A DNA stretch of 64,000 nt. Origin: Aequitasia blattaphilus (GTDB lineage: Bacteria > Bacillota > Clostridia > Lachnospirales > Lachnospiraceae). The position numbers were made by a program, and so were the translations under genes. The first letter of the stretch is position 1. Each line of letters starts with the position of its first letter. Under the pieces are notes generated by a model. The model had not been told where the DNA came from and did not search any database. It saw nothing but the letters and a program-made list of their open reading frames with translations. Shown one piece after another: positions 61,064 to 64,000 of the stretch. The stretch covers positions 1 to 64,000 of the forward strand of contig NZ_JAMXOD010000013.1 of assembly GCF_024721305.1 (NCBI RefSeq), written 5' to 3'.

Positions 61064-61759
61064 ATGTTTTGGTTTTGGGATTCAACGTATATTTTAGTGA
61101 TTATTGGAATGGTTATTTGTCTGATTGCTTCTTCTAAAATGAATGCTACCTTTTCAAGGTATTCGAAGGTAAGAAGCAGAAGCGGAATGACGGGGGCACA
61201 GGCTGCACAGAGAGTCTTGCAAAGTGCTGGAATTTATGATGTAAAGATTGAGCATGTGAGAGGGAATTTATCGGACCACTATGATCCAAGAGGGAAGGTT
61301 TTAAGACTGTCTGATTCCACCTACAACTCTACATCGGTTGCAGCAATTGGCGTTGCAGCTCATGAATGTGGTCATGCGATGCAGGACGCAAAAGGATATG
61401 TACCTCTTCGATTAAGAGCTTCGTTGGTTCCAGTGGCCAATATTGGCAGTACCCTTGCCTGGCCATTGATTTTAATCGGTCTGATTTTTAATGGTCAGTC
61501 ATCCATGCTGTTTATTAACCTTGGAATCCTGCTATTTTGTGGAGCAGTGCTTTTTCAAGTTGTCACTCTTCCTGTGGAATTCAATGCTTCAGCAAGAGCA
61601 CTGCAATGTGTTGGGAGTACAGGCCTTCTGTATGATGATGAAGTTGTTATGACCAAGAAGGTATTACAGGCGGCTGCAATGACCTATGTTGCAAGTGCGG
61701 CATCCTCTATTTTACAGTTGCTTAGATTATTGATTTTAACTGGAAACAGACGAGATTAG
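61064..61759 (+). CDS. Membrane zinc metallopeptidase (YugP family)
   Basis: 231 residues. An N-terminal membrane helix precedes the HExxH site AAHECGHAMQDAKGY, and two or three further helices follow (LAWPLILIGLIFNG, LFINLGILLFCGAVLFQVV). The conserved LPVEFNASARAL is present. The substrate is unknown. It is commonly found between fmt and rsmB in Clostridia. Confidence 0.93.
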   Translation: MFWFWDSTYILVIIGMVICLIASSKMNATFSRYSKVRSRSGMTGAQAAQRVLQSAGIYDVKIEHVRGNLSDHYDPRGKVLRLSDSTYNSTSVAAIGVAAHECGHAMQDAKGYVPLRLRASLVPVANIGSTLAWPLILIGLIFNGQSSMLFINLGILLFCGAVLFQVVTLPVEFNASARALQCVGSTGLLYDDEVVMTKKVLQAAAMTYVASAASSILQLLRLLILTGNRRD

Positions 61760-61771
61760 AAGGAGATAAAT

Positions 61772-63067
61772 GTGGCAAATACAGTAAATAATCGAGAAGT
61801 GATACTGGATACAATGCTTCTGATAACCAAAGAGGGAAAGCATTCCCATATTGCACTTCGGGGAGTGCTTGATAAATATCAATACTTAGAAAAAAAGGAG
61901 CGTGCCTTTATTACAAGAGTAGTAAATGGCACGCTTGAACGCATGATAGAATTAGACTATGTGATTTCTCTTTTTATTAACTTGAAAATCAATAAGTTAA
62001 AGCCGGTTATCCGAGCTATTTTAGAAACAGGAGTTTTCCAGATTCTGTATATGGATGGGATACCAGACAGTGCAGTATGCAATGAAGCGGTTAAATTGGC
62101 GAATCAAAGAGGGTTTCGCAATTTAAAAGGCTTTGTGAATGGAGTCCTGCGGAATGTAGCCAGAAAAAAGGAAGAAATCTCTTATCCAAATCTTGCAGTA
62201 CGCTACTCTCTGCCGGAATGGATTGTTAAGATGTGGGAAGAAAGCTATACAGAACAAGAAATTGAAGTGATGGGTGCCTACTTTCTTGCGGAGAAGCCTT
62301 TTAGTATTCGATTTGATCCGGAAAGAATTCAAAAAGAACAACTGATTAAGCTTCTCAAAGAAGAAGAGATAGAGTCAGAAGAAATTCCAGGGTATTCAGA
62401 TGCTCTTTATCTAAAGAACATTGATTATTTAGGCAAACTGAAAAGTTTTCAAGAGGGTCTTTTCTACGTACAGGATATTAGTTCGATGGAAGTGGGAAGA
62501 TGGGCGCAACCTCAAAATGGAGATTACTGTATTGACTTGTGTGGTGCTCCCGGAGGGAAAACAATACATTTGAGTCAGCTTCTTAAAGGAAGTGGAATGG
62601 TGGATTGCCGAGACGTGTCTGAATATAAGGTGGACTTAATTCGAGAGAATCTAAAGAAAAGCCACATAGACAATGTGAAGGTAAAAGTCTTTGATGCAAG
62701 GCTGCTGGATGAAGACATTATAGACAAGGGAGATATTGTGATTGCAGATTTGCCTTGTTCTGGTCTGGGTGTATTGAACCGAAAGCCGGACATAAAATAT
62801 CATTTAACAGAAGAAGGGCTGGTAAGCCTTGTTGAATTGCAAAGAGAGATATTAAAAAATGCAAGGAAATATGTAAAACCAGGTGGGAAACTCATCTATT
62901 CTACTTGTACAGTGAATAAAAAAGAAAATGAAGAGAATACAAGCTGGTTTCTTGAAAACAATTCGGATTTTAAGTTAATACGTGAAAAACAGCGTATTCC
63001 AGGTGTTGATATGGGAGATGGATTCTATCTGGCCCAGTTTCAAAAGGAGAAACATGACGAAGATTGA
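61772..63067 (+). CDS. rsmB: 16S rRNA m5C967 methyltransferase RsmB
   Basis: 431 residues. An N-terminal NusB-like RNA-binding domain (about 1-140) is followed by a SAM methyltransferase with CIDLCGAPGGKTIHLSQLL, DLPCSGLGVLNRKPDIKY and IYSTCTVNKKENEEN carrying the catalytic and helper cysteines. The start is GTG 61772 behind AAGGAGA; the ATG two bases earlier is out of frame. Its 3' end overlaps rlmN by 14 bases. Confidence 0.95.
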   Translation: MANTVNNREVILDTMLLITKEGKHSHIALRGVLDKYQYLEKKERAFITRVVNGTLERMIELDYVISLFINLKINKLKPVIRAILETGVFQILYMDGIPDSAVCNEAVKLANQRGFRNLKGFVNGVLRNVARKKEEISYPNLAVRYSLPEWIVKMWEESYTEQEIEVMGAYFLAEKPFSIRFDPERIQKEQLIKLLKEEEIESEEIPGYSDALYLKNIDYLGKLKSFQEGLFYVQDISSMEVGRWAQPQNGDYCIDLCGAPGGKTIHLSQLLKGSGMVDCRDVSEYKVDLIRENLKKSHIDNVKVKVFDARLLDEDIIDKGDIVIADLPCSGLGVLNRKPDIKYHLTEEGLVSLVELQREILKNARKYVKPGGKLIYSTCTVNKKENEENTSWFLENNSDFKLIREKQRIPGVDMGDGFYLAQFQKEKHDED

Positions 63068-64000
63068 TATATGTTCTTACAATTTAGAAGAGCTGATACA
63101 GGAACTAAAAAATATAGGTGAAAAGAGCTTTCGGGGAAAACAGATTTATGAATGGCTTCATATTAAGCTGGTCTCAGATTTTGACGAAATGACAAATCTC
63201 TCAAAGGATCTCAGGAATAAGCTAAAGGAGTCCTATCAAATTTGTAAAATGAAAAAAGTTGCTCAGCAGATTTCAAAGAAAGATGGAACCAGGAAATATT
63301 TGTTTGAGTTGGAAGATAAGAATGTAATTGAAAGTGTATTAATGAGTTATGATTACGGGAATTCTATTTGTATTTCGTCTCAAGTTGGCTGCAAGATGGG
63401 CTGTCGGTTTTGTGCTTCGACAATTGGTGGATTGAAACGTAATTTAAGAACCTCTGAAATGCTTCGGCAAATCTATGAGGTACAAAAAGAGCTGGGTGAA
63501 AGGATTTCCAATGTTGTCATTATGGGAACCGGAGAGCCTATGGATAACTATGATAATTTTGTAAAATTTGTTCGAATGATTAGTGATTCTAATGGGTTGT
63601 GTATCAGTCAACGTAATATAACCGTATCCACTTGTGGTCTGGTTCCGGAAATGAAGAAGCTCTCGAAAGAAGGCTTTCAGATAACATTGGCCTTGTCCCT
63701 GCATGGGGCAACCCAGGAAAAGAGAAAAGAACTGATGCCAATTGCAAATCAGTATTCCATTGACGAGGTATTATCTGCCTGTGAAAATTATTTTAAAGTA
63801 ACAGGGAGACGTGTGTCTTTGGAGTATTCATTAGTGAAGGGTGTTAATGATACAGAAGAGTCAGCAAGAGATTTGATTCGCTTAATAGGAGGGAAGGGTT
63901 ATCATTTAAATCTGATTCCGGTGAACCCGGTAAAAGAGAGACAATATGAGAAGCCAGACCCTAAAAATGCTCTTGCTTTTAAAAATAAACTTGAAAAAAA
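63054..64000 (+). CDS. rlmN: Dual-specificity RNA methyltransferase RlmN, cut by window end
   Basis: At least 315 residues are visible from ATG 63054 (AAGGAGA upstream), and the frame stays open to the window end. The radical-SAM motif CKMGCRFCAST, VVIMGTGEPMDNYDNFVKFV, NITVSTCGLVP and LALSLHGATQEKRKELMPIA identify RlmN, which methylates A2503 of 23S rRNA and A37 of some tRNAs. A length of about 345 is normal, so about 30 residues are missing. In related genomes a PPM phosphatase and PASTA kinase often follow. Confidence 0.95.
   Translation, partial: MTKIDICSYNLEELIQELKNIGEKSFRGKQIYEWLHIKLVSDFDEMTNLSKDLRNKLKESYQICKMKKVAQQISKKDGTRKYLFELEDKNVIESVLMSYDYGNSICISSQVGCKMGCRFCASTIGGLKRNLRTSEMLRQIYEVQKELGERISNVVIMGTGEPMDNYDNFVKFVRMISDSNGLCISQRNITVSTCGLVPEMKKLSKEGFQITLALSLHGATQEKRKELMPIANQYSIDEVLSACENYFKVTGRRVSLEYSLVKGVNDTEESARDLIRLIGGKGYHLNLIPVNPVKERQYEKPDPKNALAFKNKLEK

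Overview
The window looks like chromosomal DNA of an anaerobic Firmicute, most likely a member of the Clostridia and plausibly of the Lachnospiraceae. The evidence is low GC, strong AGGAGG ribosome sites, HrcA/CIRCE heat-shock control, a T-box leader, LPxTG pili with a class C sortase, archaeal-type AspRS with GatCAB, and the Firmicutes order priA-def-fmt-rsmB-rlmN. No rRNA, tRNA, CRISPR array or intact transposon was seen.

Layout. 1-522: no gene; three consecutive hairpins and a second terminal-like motif suggest the remnant of an IS200/IS605-type element. 523-10861: a LacI-regulated sugar operon containing an RpiB-like protein, three 187-residue SIS isomerase-like proteins, an ABC importer (binding protein, ATPase, two permeases), a PfkB kinase, an AlsE-like epimerase and a hexulose-6-phosphate synthase. 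10911-18259: a divergent MalT/LuxR-type regulator and a pilus locus (VWA tip adhesin, backbone pilin, sortase C). 18423-24891: a second sugar cluster (ROK repressor, glycoside-hydrolase-like barrel, ABC importer, ROK kinase), then nagB on the minus strand.

25784-28926: a four-gene membrane-only operon. It encodes a protein that reads as a divergent pentameric ligand-gated ion channel, two related ECF-S-like membrane proteins and a six-TM TVGYGD potassium channel. I know of no named system with this composition, and it is my first candidate for something undescribed. The sugar operon, which combines HPS, PHI-like and AlsE-like enzymes with a transporter, is the second.

28970-37566: asparagine supply. 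asnA is followed by a T-box leader whose likely specifier is AAC, AspRS2, an odd zinc-ribbon membrane protein and gatCAB. This fits indirect Asn-tRNA(Asn) synthesis. 37618-41520: a MacB-like ABC exporter with a long coiled coil. 41525-54989: chaperones htpG and clpB, each behind a CIRCE element, with a phosphopantetheinyl transferase, pseudouridine synthase, NAD ligase, ClpX-like ATPase, hydroxyacid dehydrogenase, C39-like peptidase and DNA polymerase IV. 55113-64000: a YitT-family protein, pepT, and the priA-def-fmt-metallopeptidase-rsmB-rlmN operon, with rlmN cut by the window end.

All calls come from reading translations and motifs by eye. Family comparisons rest on remembered consensus motifs; no searches were run.
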